Assembly: GCF_000009265.1 (NCBI RefSeq)
Contig: NC_008382.1
Span: 62,001 to 126,000, forward strand
Direction of reading: 5' to 3'
Length of the DNA stretch: 64,000 nucleotides
Origin: Rhizobium johnstonii 3841
Lineage (GTDB): Bacteria; Pseudomonadota; Alphaproteobacteria; Rhizobiales; Rhizobiaceae
The notes beneath the pieces were generated by a model that had not been told where the DNA came from, ran no database searches, and saw only the letters and a program-made list of their open reading frames with translations. A program made the translations under genes and the position numbers. Positions 1-10,500 of this stretch are shown piece by piece; the stretch's first letter is position 1; every line of letters starts with the position of its first letter.

Positions 1-40
1 AGCTCGCCACGAATGATATTAACCCAGCGAGGACGCGGCT

Positions 41-852
41 ATGTATTCGCACTTCCTGTCGAGAGAGATTAGGGCCTGTGGTTGGTGCACGGAACGTAGC
101 GTTCTGAGCCAGGCAGAAGGCTTGGTGGAATCGGTGCTGCAATTGATGGGCTTAGCGCTTGCCGTCCCCGATCACACCACGCTGAGCCGTCGGGCGCACG
201 CATGGCGATCTGCCGAGAAGCGGCACGGAAATCAGGTTCCACCTGCTGGACCGTTGCATGCTCTGGTGGACAGCACCGGCCGGCAGGTTTACGGCGCGGG
301 CCAGTGGCTGGAGGAGAAGCATGGCGCCAGATCCCACCGAGGTTGGCGAAAGCGGCATCTGGCACTGGATGCCGCCAGCGGCGAGATCGTTGCCCATACC
401 CTGACGGATCAGGATGCTGGCGATGTCTCTCAAGTTGCGCCACTCCTCGACCAGATTGGCGGTCCGATCGGACAGTTCACAGCCGACGGTGCTTATGATC
501 GAAAACCTACATACGACGCAGTCATCGATCATAGCGCGGCGGCGGCTATCGTCATTCCGCCTCGCGCTAACGCGGTCGAGCCAAGCGACGATAGACCTCC
601 CGGCCAACGGAACCGGCATATCGCCGCAATCAACAGTGACGGCCGGATGAAATGGCAGGTCTCTAACGGCTACGGCAAACACTCGCTGCTTGAGACGGCA
701 TCGGGCAATACAAGTCCATCATCGGGCGGCGTCTGCGGGCCAGGTCGCTGCCTGGTCAGCAGACCGAAGTCGCCACCGGCTGCGCCGTCCTCAACCGCAT
801 GCTTGGTTGCGCACACCCGAAAGCCGTCCGCCGCAAGGCAGCCACACCATAG
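41..852 (+). pseudogene. IS5-family transposase, decayed
   Basis: This DDE transposase relic contains the IS5-family stretches PDHTTLSRRA, VYGAGQWLEEKHGA, FTADGAYD and KWQVSNGYGK. The frame breaks near 709: deleting one base after codons for LLETA moves the real C-terminus (RRLRARSLPGQQTEVATG...) into another frame, which ends at the TAG at 850-852. The N-terminus is also degenerate, because the usual start of this family (seen in the copy at 3270) is missing. A second decayed copy lies on the other strand at 39792-40280. It is not expected to be active. Confidence 0.85.
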
Positions 853-1035
853 TCAGCCGTTTCAAAGATCCCCATCCGTTCAGTTCCACATCCGTGCACC
901 AACGCCAGGCGCTGCCGCTGATTCAGACATGGCGCAAGCAGGGATACATCCGTGGACGTCGCAGTGGATACTGCTGCAACCGTCGCCTCCGGCGACCGGT
1001 GCAAAGTGTGACTAAAAATACTTGGAGAAGCAAAA

Positions 1036-1161
1036 GTGTTTTTTGATACCCATTGGATTACCGGAGTCATGGTCGGTATCGAGATTATAGAGGATCCCGA
1101 TTACATTCAAGTTATTGTTGATTTGGGAATTCTTCGCATAGCTATTACCAAGGAGCGGTAG
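1036..1161 (+). CDS. Possible 41-residue small protein, unknown
   Basis: A short ORF starts with GTG at 1036 and ends with TAG at 1159-1161. A good ribosome-binding site (GGAG, 8 bases upstream) precedes it. The product would be acidic and hydrophobic, beginning V-F-F-D-T-H-W and containing GVMVGIEIIEDPDY. I do not recognise it. It lies between an IS5 relic and an intact ISNCY-like element, so it may be a surviving fragment of older plasmid sequence. Confidence 0.35.
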   Translation: MFFDTHWITGVMVGIEIIEDPDYIQVIVDLGILRIAITKER

Positions 1162-1196
1162 TGTCTCTACGGCACTGAATTGCGCTCGCTAGTCTA

Positions 1197-2861
1197 GTGC
1201 CCGTCCATAAACGGTAAACTGCTGAAATTATTGCGGGAATCGCGCAATCTCCGCGGGCAAAGCCCGGCGGTTTCAGGTATACTTTAGATCAAGCTACTGA
1301 TTCTAAGGACAAACCCGTAACCGCCGGAGCCGACAATGCGCCAAGAACGCACGGTCCAAACCAGTGTATTCGATCTTTTCGCCGAACACGAGATCGGTCG
1401 TGAACTGAGGGCGATGTCGCAATGGCTGGATGAGCATGGCGATTTGCTCGGGCTGGTGACGCGGGACCTGCGCCGACATGGTCTCAAGGAGACCGGCCGC
1501 GAGGGGCTGCCGGCCGAGGCTGTGCTGCGTTGCGCGCTGCTCAAGCAGCATCGCCAGTTGAGTTATCAGGAGTTGGCCTTCCATCTCGAAGACTCCGCCT
1601 CGTTCCGAGCCTTTGCCCGGCTGCCGTGGGGGTGGAGCCCGAAGAAGTCGGTCTTGCACAAGACGATCAGTGCGATCCGGGCGCAAACCTTTGAAGAGAT
1701 CAACCGGGTACTGCTGGCGAGCGCCCGGCAGGAGAAGCTGGAAAGTGGCAAGGTCCTGCGTGTGGACAGCACCGTCACCGCCGCACTGATCCATGAGCCG
1801 AGTGACAGCAGCCTGTTATGGGACGCCGTACGGGTAATGGTGCGGCTGTTGCAGCAGGCAGATGCACTGGGTAGTGCCATCCCATGGCACGACCACCGCC
1901 GCGCGGCGAAGAAGCGATCCCGGGCGATCGAATATACCCGCGGCCGTCCCAAACGGATCAAGTACTACCGCGAACTGCTCAAGATCACGCGCACCACCTT
2001 GAGCTATCTGCAGCAGGCGAGTGAACAGTTGCCCCTGACGGCGGGCCTGGCCGGCGAGCTATGGCAGGCCCAGCTCCGCCGCTACCGGCCGCTGATCGAG
2101 CGGATCATCGCCCAGACCGAACGGCGGGTCCTGGCCGGCGAGGCGGTGCCGGCTGGCGAGAAACTGGTGAGCCTGTTCGAGCCGCATGCCGACATCATCG
2201 TCAAGGGCAGCCGTGATGTCGACTACGGCCACAAACTCAATCTGACCACCGGCAGAAGCGGACTGATCCTTGACCTCGTCGTGGAAGCCGGCAACCCGGC
2301 CGATAGCGAACGGTTGCAGCCAATGCTGGAACGCCACATCGCTTTCTATGGCGCGGCGCCACGTCAGGCGGCCGCCGACGGCGGCTATGCCAGCCGCACC
2401 AATCTGAGCCAGGCCAAAGCCTGGGGCATTCGCGACATGGCCTTCCACAAGAAGTGCGGCCTCAAGATCGAAGACATGGTCAAGAGCCGCTGGGTCTATC
2501 GCAAGCTCAGAAACTTCCGCGCCGGCATCGAGGCCGGCATCTCTTGCCTGAAACGCGCTTATGGCTTGGGGCGCTGCACCTGGCGTGGGCTCGACCACTT
2601 CAAGGCTTATGTCTGGTCCTCGGTGGTCGCTTACAATCTCGCCCTCTTCGCCCGCCTCAGGCCGACCTGACGCCCCTCATCTGGCAGCGCTCACAGCACG
2701 CCCGGCAAGCCTCGGCCGATACTCCATGATCCCATTGCCGCCAAATCGCTCTTCCGGCCTCAATCTGCATCGCCTTGTGCCAGCACGTCCTCCAAAAATA
2801 CGCCTCAGCCGGCAAACAACCTTTGAAAAACCCGGAAAAACAGGCGTTTATGGACGGGCAC
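1197..2861 (+). mobile_element. Complete ISNCY-like insertion sequence
   Basis: The ends are perfect 17-bp inverted repeats: GTGCCCGTCCATAAACG at 1197-1213 and its complement at 2845-2861. The element is flanked by an exact 7-bp direct repeat TAGTCTA (1190-1196 and 2862-2868), the target-site duplication of an undisturbed insertion. One transposase gene fills it. Confidence 0.9.
1336..2670 (+). CDS. Transposase of ISNCY-like element
   Basis: This 444-residue DDE-type transposase has an N-terminal region typical of transposase families with LPAEAVLRCALLKQHRQLSYQELAFHL, read here only in part (LLKQHRQLSYQELAFHL), followed by a catalytic core with VLRVDSTVTAALIH and later AAADGGYASR. The reading frame is intact and the gene sits centrally between perfect inverted repeats with a target duplication, so it is probably functional. 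Assignment to ISNCY rather than a related IS5-like group is from memory of family sequences. Confidence 0.8.
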   Translation: MRQERTVQTSVFDLFAEHEIGRELRAMSQWLDEHGDLLGLVTRDLRRHGLKETGREGLPAEAVLRCALLKQHRQLSYQELAFHLEDSASFRAFARLPWGWSPKKSVLHKTISAIRAQTFEEINRVLLASARQEKLESGKVLRVDSTVTAALIHEPSDSSLLWDAVRVMVRLLQQADALGSAIPWHDHRRAAKKRSRAIEYTRGRPKRIKYYRELLKITRTTLSYLQQASEQLPLTAGLAGELWQAQLRRYRPLIERIIAQTERRVLAGEAVPAGEKLVSLFEPHADIIVKGSRDVDYGHKLNLTTGRSGLILDLVVEAGNPADSERLQPMLERHIAFYGAAPRQAAADGGYASRTNLSQAKAWGIRDMAFHKKCGLKIEDMVKSRWVYRKLRNFRAGIEAGISCLKRAYGLGRCTWRGLDHFKAYVWSSVVAYNLALFARLRPT

Positions 2862-2985
2862 TAGTCTAGACTAAATGTTCGCCTGGGGACCGGGTGACCC
2901 GTCTCACAATATGCAGGTATCGTTGGCATCGTAAACTTAACGGATGAAAGGCCAGCGAAAGACGCCATCCGCAGATATCTTGACC

Positions 2986-3200
2986 TGATGTGGTGGACGG
3001 CCTCCGCTCCCGGCATCGCAATATGCCAAAGTGTGGCAGTCGAAGCCACATCAGGAGAGGCGTCCATGGAGAAGGTTACCACAATTGGTCTGGATATCGC
3101 TAAGCAGGTATTTCAGGTTCACGGAGTCAATGGTGCTGGCGCGATCGTGTGCCGCCGCGGGCTTCGCCGGGACGATGTCGTTGGATTCTTCAAGGCTTTG
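2986..3200 (+). pseudogene. IS110-family 5' fragment
   Basis: The first about 45 codons of an IS110/IS1111-type transposase start at ATG 3066 (MEKVTTIGLDIAKQVFQVHG, the N-terminal Asp-containing motif of the DEDD nuclease). Upstream sequence resembles the left end of the related element near 54.3 kb. The coding sequence stops abruptly near 3200, where an IS5-family element begins, and no remainder is seen nearby. Confidence 0.75.
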
Positions 3201-4050
3201 GTGCATGAATAGTTTCTGAACGGTTCGGCGATAGGCAAACAGGATCGCAATCAGCTTGATCCGAGTGCCATGCCGTACAAACACAACGCCGATCGCCGTC
3301 ATCACATCGCAAAGATGAACTTCAGGGTGACGAATTGGCCGGAGTACGAGGCAGGCCTGCGTCGGCGGGGCAGTCTTACACTGTGGATGACGCCGGAAGC
3401 ATTGGCGGGATGGCATGCACCACGGCGAAAAACGCGAGGTGGTCAACCCCGCTATTCCGATCTTGCCATCGAAACGGCCCTGACCCTGGGCTGTGTGTTC
3501 GGAATGCGGCTGCGCCAGAGCGAAGGGCTCATGAATTCGGTGTTCGATCTTATGGGACTTGAGATACCCGTCCCCGATCATACGACGCTGAGCCGTCGGG
3601 CACAAACGTGGAAGCTGCCGGCCCAACGAAACCCGCCTCTGCCGGACGGCCCGCTGCATGTGCTGGTCGACAGCACGGGGTTAAAGGTGTACGGCGCCGG
3701 GCAATGGCTTGAGGAGAAACATGGCGCCAGATCACGCCGCAACTGGCGCAAATTCCATCTGGCAGTGGATGCCAATAGTGGCGAGATCATTGCCCATAGG
3801 CTGACCGACCAGGGCACGGATGATCCTTCCCAGGTGGAGCCGTTGCTCAGCCAGATCGACGGCGAGATTGACCAGTTCATAGCCGACGGAGCCTATGATG
3901 GCAAGCCAACCTATCAGACGGTCCTGCAGCACAGCGCAACCGCGAACGTCGTCATTCCACCGCGTTCGACGGCGGTGGAAAGCAATGGTGACACAGGGCC
4001 ACCTGATCAAAGAGACAAGCACATAGCGGCGATCGCAAAAGACGGTCGTC
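3201..4050 (+). pseudogene. IS5-family transposase, 3' truncated
   Basis: The transposase begins at ATG 3270 and is intact through FIADGAYDGKPTYQTVL and HIAAIAKDGR. It then runs at about 4050 into sequence that, read on the other strand, belongs to a tyrosine recombinase. The C-terminal third with the last catalytic residue (the KWQ...YGKRS region) is missing. The open frame continues to 4142 by chance. Both genes are cut at the same point, so this is a deletion or recombination junction rather than a clean insertion. Confidence 0.85.
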
Positions 4051-5203
4051 GATGGCGGAGCAGTTGGCCGATCTCAGCAAAGCTGGCGCCCGATCGCAAA
4101 AGGTCAGTCGCAAGGCTGTGGCGGAAAAGATGGGCGCCGTGATGCGCATAGCCTTCAATGTCGGCCTGTTCGAGTGCTTGCTTAGCGATCCACGTGATGG
4201 CGCTGCCAGATGTAAAACCCACGTGCGGGGCGAGTGTTCGTAGGAAAAGTCGTCGACATGCCGAGGCTGGACGCCCATGTCGGATATAAGCGACGAGTGC
4301 TGTTCCGACGTCGTGACGCAGCGGCATAGTCGCTTGGCGTCGTCCCTTTCCGTGTACGAGGATCGTGCCCGACTGCCAGTCGATATCGTCAAGATTGAGG
4401 TTGGAAACTTCGCTGGCGCGCAAACCGAGCTTGGCGAGGATCATCAGAACCGCGTAGTCCCGACGACCCATTGCCGTCGTCCGATCACAGGCATCGAGAA
4501 CCTTCTGGACTTTCTCGGGCGGGAGAAATGTTGGAAGGCCGGCAAGTCGCCAGCGGCGGATGGACGGCACACAGCCAGCGAGCGGCATCGAGATGAAACC
4601 CTTCAGATGCAAATAGCGCAGGAAGGCACGCACAACCCCGCACATGGCTTTGCCACTGTCGGCGGAACCATCGAGCGCATGTCGCTCGACATAACCGATC
4701 ACGGTCTGCGGGGTGAGCGCTGCAAACCCGTCTACGCCTAAAGGGCACACCTCCCGGAGAAATCGAAGCGACAGAAGCTTGTGGCTCCCCATAGTCGCGG
4801 CGGCGAGCCCTCTCTCAGTCGAGAGATATTGCCCGAATGCATCGACGATCTTCTCGTGCTCACTGCGCAGAATCGGAAGTGCGGCTGGTATTAAGCCTTT
4901 CTCCCGTAACGCCAAAAGCAAGCGGCGGAGTGCCGATCGATCGCCCGAGTCGGGCTTCCAGTGCTTGAAACGATGCTCAAGAAAGCGGTCGACGTGAACC
5001 TCGCTTAAATCCTGCGGAGCATGTCCATTGCCAACATGCCAGTCCATCAGATCCCGAAACAGGCTCAGCGAGCGCCACGTGCAATGCCGACTCAAACCTT
5101 CGTTCGACATTTTGGCGGCGTAAACGCCCGCAAACTCCCGATACGGACCATAGACCAGCTTCCGGTATAGGGCGCTGCGATTCAAATAGTCAGTTGCGTT
5201 CAT
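4051..5203 (-). pseudogene. Tyrosine recombinase lacking its catalytic tyrosine
   Basis: The gene starts at ATG 5203 (MNATDYLNR), preceded by a strong AGGAGAGG site. It has an N-terminal SAM-like core-binding domain, then the catalytic domain with LGLRASEVSNLNLDDIDW (first Arg), HLFRHSLATDLLRSG (His-x-x-Arg) and GQLLRHR. Immediately after that the frame enters IS5 sequence (about 4050), so the segment holding the final His/Trp and the nucleophilic Tyr is gone. It cannot perform strand exchange. A short piece of a close homologue (ILAKLGLRASEVATLNLDD...) survives at 51838-52075. Confidence 0.85.
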
Positions 5204-5336
5204 GTGTCCTCTCCTTCGCGTCAACTGCGACGGAGAGACCCTAAACTATGCCGACTAGCTGCCCGCTATGATGCCGGAAACGTTGGCAAAAAGTTGATTA
5301 ATCGGCATAGTTCGACGGTCGGCATAAACAGCGAAG

Positions 5337-5475
5337 ATGAACAACGTCGATCCACAGGCCTGGCTCACCCAGACCCTCGAGCGCATAGCCAACGGCTGGC
5401 CCAGCAGCGATCTCGATGCACTCATGCCGTGGAATTACGCGGGCTGAACGGTCTCAGCTTGCCGCTTACACAGAC
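5337..5475 (+). pseudogene. IS66 right-end relic (tnpC tail)
   Basis: It encodes only the last about 36 residues of an IS66 TnpC (VDPQAWLTQTLER...ALMPWNYAG then TGA at 5446), followed by sequence like the IS66 terminal repeat. It closely matches the end of the complete IS66 at 56755-59254. Confidence 0.8.
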
Positions 5476-5673
5476 TCGGAGTTCAGACAAAGTCGATCCG
5501 ACAGTTTTTCCGTTGCAGCCTGAGCCGGTTGCGTCAATTTTGCCTATCCCTGGAAGGGGCGGGCGTGACGCATGGACGACAATGCCTCCGTCGGGCTCTG
5601 CGTCTGATAGGATCGCCGTTCAGGCTATCGTCAGCTTAGTCCAATAAAGCGGAGCGGGCAGGGAGGAGCCGAT

Positions 5674-6003
5674 GTGAATATTCTACTCGTTGAAGACAAT
5701 ATAGCCCAGGGAACTACCATCGTCACAATTTGCAGGGCTAAGGGCTTTGCGGTCGAGTGGGCAAAGACCGGGGCTTTCGCGGAGGAGTTAGTGCTTTCGG
5801 GCTCTTTCGGATGTATCCTTCTCGACTATGTGCTGCCGGACTGTAGCGGTGAAGACATCCTCCGTAGCATCAGGAAGCGATCTGATCCGACGCCGATTGT
5901 CATGGTGTCGGGGCAGGCTGGCATAATGGAATGCATCCGGCTTCTTGATGCGGGAGCTGACGACTTTATAACTAAGCCGTACCGGCGATGTCACGTTGTT
6001 TGA
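5674..6003 (+). pseudogene. Response-regulator receiver domain, truncated by IS6
   Basis: The gene starts with GTG at 5674 behind a GGGAGGAG site. It encodes a CheY-like receiver: an acidic pair (LLVED), the phosphorylatable Asp in LLDYVLPD, a Ser switch residue (MVSGQ) and the Lys in FITKPY. After residue about 103 it reads into the inverted repeat of the IS6-family element (starts 5984), so the output domain is missing. It does not look like VirG, and the lost domain is unknown. Presumably it cannot control transcription. Confidence 0.8.
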
Positions 6004-6790
6004 TCAACGGCCGTAAAGTCGCTTGTCGGTAAACTCATGCAATTGCAGCGGTCACGGCTTTCCACTGCGCCATGGCGCGGATGCGATGAATATGGGTGGC
6101 TAGGGCTGAGTGTCTCTGGTGCGGCGCGACGAAAAGATTTCGGACTGCTGAAAAGACCGAGATGAAACGTTGCAAACCTCCGACGGATCGAAAGCCCTGC
6201 ATCATCCGCTCTCGTTTTCGAAGCGGCACGTGAGAATTCTCTGCGCGATTGTTAAGGCCCTTGTGCGATCGATGTTCGACAGCGGGCATCACATCCCGTT
6301 TTGCCGCGCCGTATGAGCGCAGTTTGTCGGTGACGATGCGCTTCGGTGACAGGCCCTGCTTCTTCAGCAGCCTGACCAGCAATCTCTTGGCAGCCTTGGT
6401 ATCGCGGCGGGTCTGGACGATCTCATCGAGAACGTAGCCGTCCTGGTCAACGGCGCGCCAAAGCCAATGTTTTCGGCCGCCTATGGAAATCACGACCTCG
6501 TCCAGATGCCAGATATCCTTCCGCGACGGTTTCTTTCTACGCAACTGCTTGGCGTAGGCCGCCCCGAATTTGCGCCACCACCGCCGTATCGTTTCGTAAG
6601 AAACGACGATGCCGCGCTCCAGCAACATTTCCTCGACCAGCCGCAGGCTCAACGGGAACCGGAAATACAGCCAGACCGCACGGGCGATGATCTGCGGTGG
6701 AAAGCGGTGGTTCTTGTAGCTGATGGTCGATGAGGTCATCTCAACCGAATTATCCGCCACCCGTTAAGTTGCCGACAACGTGACATCGCC
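5984..6790 (-). mobile_element. IS6-family element (type B, copy 1)
   Basis: This 807-bp element is bounded by inverted repeats beginning GGCGATGTCACGTTGT (left end 5984, right end 6790). The flanking 8-mers differ, so there is no target duplication. The left flank is a broken response regulator and the right flank is the stop codon of traD, which fits an IS6-mediated deletion. It is a diverged relative of the three near-identical copies at 43168, 46346 and 48129. Confidence 0.88.
6035..6760 (-). CDS. IS6-family transposase
   Basis: This intact 241-residue DDE transposase shows KDIWHLDEVVISIGGRKHW (first Asp), IVTDKLRSY (second Asp) and SHKGLNNRAENSH (Glu). It has a few extra N-terminal residues and scattered substitutions relative to the other three type-B copies in this window. 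Replicative cointegrate formation by this family explains the flanking deletions. Confidence 0.88.
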   Translation of the reverse strand: MADNSVEMTSSTISYKNHRFPPQIIARAVWLYFRFPLSLRLVEEMLLERGIVVSYETIRRWWRKFGAAYAKQLRRKKPSRKDIWHLDEVVISIGGRKHWLWRAVDQDGYVLDEIVQTRRDTKAAKRLLVRLLKKQGLSPKRIVTDKLRSYGAAKRDVMPAVEHRSHKGLNNRAENSHVPLRKRERMMQGFRSVGGLQRFISVFSAVRNLFVAPHQRHSALATHIHRIRAMAQWKAVTAAIA

Positions 6791-7006
6791 CTATTGATCG
6801 TCATTGCCGAAGGCCTCCACGCCGATTGCCGTGAGCCTGGACCGCTCGGTATCGTCACTCTTGATGCGGCGCGCTGCATCGACCAGCGCGCCCAGCAACA
6901 GCGCTCGCTTCTCGTAGCGCAGACCGGCCTTGACGATCAGTCCGCCGAGCTCGATCTTTTCTCGCGTGTCCTTCTTGCGGGCGTCGGATGTCATCGTCCT
7001 CGCCAT
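6791..7006 (-). CDS. traD: Conjugal transfer protein TraD
   Basis: The 71-residue product matches Ti-plasmid TraD in length and character (KKDTREKIELGGLIVKAGLR, LLGALVDAARRI). It is the second gene after oriT in the traCD(G) operon, 4 bases after traC. TraD is a small accessory protein of the relaxosome with no clear enzymatic role. Its stop codon (6791-6793) directly abuts the end of an IS6-family element. In Ti-type plasmids the coupling protein gene traG follows here, but it is absent. Confidence 0.9.
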   Translation of the reverse strand: MARTMTSDARKKDTREKIELGGLIVKAGLRYEKRALLLGALVDAARRIKSDDTERSRLTAIGVEAFGNDDQ

Positions 7007-7010
7007 GCGT

Positions 7011-7304
7011 TCAAGCCTCGCCAGCGCTGCCCGCGCCCGCGCCAGACGTGACCGGCGCGGTTTGCTGCGAGACGACGGCTGCCCCTCCCCTTTCTTTTCC
7101 GGCCGTAGCGCCCTGCCCTCCGCGAAATCGCTTGGTCAGTTGCTCAAACGCTGCCTGAAGCTCCGCCTCGTCGATCTCGATCTCGCCAAGGCCCGCCTTG
7201 AGCGCGATCCGTCCGATGCGTTCCGCTTCCCGGGTCTCGGCGATCTTGAGCTGTTCCTGCAGCTTGGCGATTTCGTCGCGAAGTTTCGCGGATGGCTTCT
7301 TCAT
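7011..7304 (-). CDS. traC: Conjugal transfer protein TraC
   Basis: The 97-residue protein starts MKKPSAKLRDEIAKLQEQL. It has an N-terminal coiled coil (about residues 8-35), then a region resembling Ti-type TraC (ALKAGLGEIEIDE, FEQLTKRFRGG), and an Ala/Gly/Ser-rich tail. TraC is an accessory relaxosome protein that acts at oriT with TraA. The gene is first in the leftward operon and divergent from traA across oriT, the standard Ti/rhizobial arrangement. Confidence 0.9.
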   Translation of the reverse strand: MKKPSAKLRDEIAKLQEQLKIAETREAERIGRIALKAGLGEIEIDEAELQAAFEQLTKRFRGGQGATAGKERGGAAVVSQQTAPVTSGAGAGSAGEA

Positions 7305-7559
7305 GTCCGTCTGTCTCCCTGGGTGCGAAAGCTTGTCTTTCGAACCCAGTTTTTCGGACCGGAGTGCGGAACGCACTACTGTGAATCCTACAATCGCCAA
7401 GGGCGATGCTTTCGGGAATGATCCCGGCCGTTCCGAAGGAGCGGCTTCCAAGGGCGCAATTATACGTCGCTGGCGCGACGTGTTGCTGAGAGAGCCTCGT
7501 GGGGCGGCCGCTCCCGACGAGCCTTTTGATTTCGTTCGCAACCGGGAGAGAACTCCGCC
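7305..7559. other. oriT: Origin of transfer (oriT), Ti/rhizobial type
   Basis: The divergent traC-traA gap holds CCAAGGGCGCAATTATACG (from 7448), the conserved nic-region sequence of Ti-type and RSF1010-like oriTs. An adjacent inverted repeat ACGTCGC/GCGACGT (7464-7470 and 7475-7481, 4-base loop) would form the hairpin seen by the relaxase. The gap must also carry both operon promoters. It contains one copy of the recurrent CTGTGAATCCTACAA motif (7377-7393). Confidence 0.9.
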
Positions 7560-10500
7560 GTGGCCGTCCCTCACTTCTCCGTCAGCGTCGTCGCGCGTGG
7601 CTCCGGCCGCAGCGCGGTGCTGTCGGCGGCCTACCGGCACTGCGCCAAGATGGAGTTCGAGCGGGAAGCCCGGACGATCGACTACACGCGAAAGCAGGGG
7701 CTCCTGCATGAGGAGTTCGTGATCCCTGCCGACGCGCCGGAATGGGTGTGCAGCATGACTGCCGATCGCTCGGTCGCCGGCGCATCCGAGTCCTTCTGGA
7801 ACAAGGTGGAGGGCTTCGAGAAGCGATCCGACGCGCAGCTCGCCAAGGACGTTACCATAGCCCTGCCGCTCGAGCTGTCTGCCGAGCAGAACATCGCGCT
7901 CATGCGCGACTTTGTGGCGGGCCACATCACCGCGAAGGGCATGGTCGCGGACTGGGTCTATCACGACGCCCCGGGCAATCCTCACGTCCACCTCATGACC
8001 ACATTGCGCCCGCTGACCGAAGACGGTTTCGGTTCGAAGAAGGTCGCCGTGCTCGGCCCGGACGGCAAGCCAATCCGAAATGACGCAGGCAAAATCGTCT
8101 ATGAGCTGTGGGCCGGTAGCACTGAGGATTTCAATGCGTTTCGCGACGGCTGGTTTGCCTGCCAGAACAAACATCTGGCTCTTGCCGGCCTCGATATCCG
8201 CATCGATGGCCGTTCCTTCGAAAAGCAGGGTATCGACCTCGAGCCGACCATTCACCTCGGCGTCGGCGCCAAAGCCATCGAGCGCAAGGCCGAGCAATCC
8301 GACCACAAGTCGGAGACCTCGACTCCCAAACTCGAACGCGTCGAGCTTCAGGAGGAGCGCCGCAGTGAGAATGCTCGACGCATCCGGCGTCGTCCCGAGA
8401 TCGTGCTTGAGCTGATCACGCGGGAGAAGAGCGTCTTTGACGAGCGCGATGTAGCGAAGGTCCTGTACCGGTACATCGACGATGCCCGGCTTTTCCAAAG
8501 CCTGATGGTGAGGATACTGCAGAGCCCGGAAGCGCTCCGGCTCGAACGCGAGCGGATTAATCTTGCGACCGGGGTCCGGGAGGCGGCGAAATACTCCACG
8601 CGCGAGATGATCCGGCTCGAAGCCGAGATGGCCAACCGTGCGATCTGGCTCTCCGGTCGCGCCTCCCGTGGGGTCCGTGAGACGGTGCTGCAAGCGACAT
8701 TTGCGCGCCATTCTCGTCTGTCGGATGAGCAGCGAACGGCGATCGAGCATGTCGCCGGGGCCACGCGGATTGCCGCTGTCATCGGCCGCGCCGGGGCCGG
8801 CAAGACGACGATGATGAAGGCTGCACGCGAGGCGTGGGAAACGGCCGGTTATCGTGTGGTCGGCGGAGCGTTGGCGGGTAAAGCGGCCGAGGGATTGGAG
8901 AAGGAAGCGGGCATCGGCTCCCGCACACTGTCGTCGTGGGAGCTGCGCTGGAACCAGGGTCGCAATCAGCTCGACGACAGATGCGTTTTCGTACTCGACG
9001 AGGCCGGCATGGTGTCGTCACGGCAGATGGCGCTGTTGGTCGAAGCAGTCACCAAGGCCGGCGCCAAACTCGTCCTTGTCGGCGATCCGGAACAGCTTCA
9101 ACCAATCGAGGCCGGCGCTGCGTTCCGCGCCGTTGCCGATCGCGTCGGCTACGCCGAACTCGAGACGATCTATCGCCAGCGCGCGCAATGGATGCGCGAT
9201 GCCTCGCTCGATCTCGCTCGTGGCAATATCCGCAGGGCTGTCGACGCCTACACCGCCCATGGTCGAATGATTGGTTTGAGACTGAAGGACGACGCGGTCG
9301 AGAGCCTGATCGCAGCGTGGGACCGCGACTACGATCCTTCGAAGACCAGCCTGATCCTCGCACACCTTCGCCGCGACGTCCGAATGCTCAACGATATGGC
9401 CCGAGCCAAGCTGGTCGAGCGTGGCGTCGTCGCAAACGGATTTGCGTTCAAGACAGAGGACGGACCCCGCATGTTCGCGGCCGGCGACCAGATCGTGTTC
9501 CTCAAGAACGAGGGGAGCCTTGGCGTCAAGAACGGCATGCTGGCAAAGGTGCTTGAGGCCGCGCCTAGACGTATCGTCGCCGAGGTTGGCGAAGGCGAGC
9601 ATCGTCGGCAGGTCACGGTAGAGCAGCGCTTCTATAACAGCCTCGATCACGGCTATGCGACGACGATCCACAAGAGCCAGGGCGCGACCGTCGACCGGGT
9701 GAAGGTGCTTGCCTCCCTCTCGTTGGATCGCCATCTCACCTATGTGGCCATGACGCGCCATCGTGAGGATCTCACTGTCTACTACGGCAGTCGCTCCTTC
9801 GCAAAATCCGGCGGCCTCATCCAGATCCTGTCGCGCCGTAACGCCAAGGAAACGACCCTCGATTACGAGAAGGCGTCGTTCTATCGCCAGGCGCTGCGCT
9901 TCGCGGAAGCGCGGGGCCTTCATCTTGTCAACGTCGCCCGCACGATCGCACACGATCGCCTCCAATGGGCCGTTCGGCAAAAACAGAAACTCGCCGACCT
10001 CGGCGCCCGTCTAGCCGCCATCGGCAAAGCGATCGGGCTGGCCCGCGGCAGCAACAAACAAACCGCCCCGAACACGATCAAGGAGGCCAAGCCCATGGTG
10101 TCAGGTATCACCACCTTCCCGAAATCGCTCGACCAGGCTGTCGAAGACAAGCTCGCCGCCGATCCCGCGCTCAAGAAGCAATGGGAGGACGTCTCGACCC
10201 GCTTCCATCTCGTCTACGCGCAGCCGGAAGCCGCCTTCAAGGCGATCAATGTCGACGGCATGGTCAAGGATCAGTCGGTCGCGCAGTCCACCCTCGCAAA
10301 AGTCGCCGGCGCCCCCGAAAGCTTCGGTGCGCTGAAGGGCAAGACCGGTGTTCTCGCCAGCCGTGCCGACAGGCAGGACCGGGAAAAAGCCATTGCCAAT
10401 GTGCCGGCGCTCGCCCGAAATCTTGAACGCTACCTTCGTGAGCGGGCCGAGGCCGAATTCAAACATGAGAAGGAGGAGCGCGCGGTCCGGCTCAAGGTTT

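Noticed and set aside
5674..6003. The truncated response regulator being virG
   Set aside because: The receiver sequence does not resemble VirG and the output domain is missing, so I only call it a receiver domain.
7011..8750. A 579-residue leftward frame across oriT and traA
   Set aside because: Only its last 97 residues (traC) are real. The rest is the antisense of traA, a common effect in GC-rich DNA.
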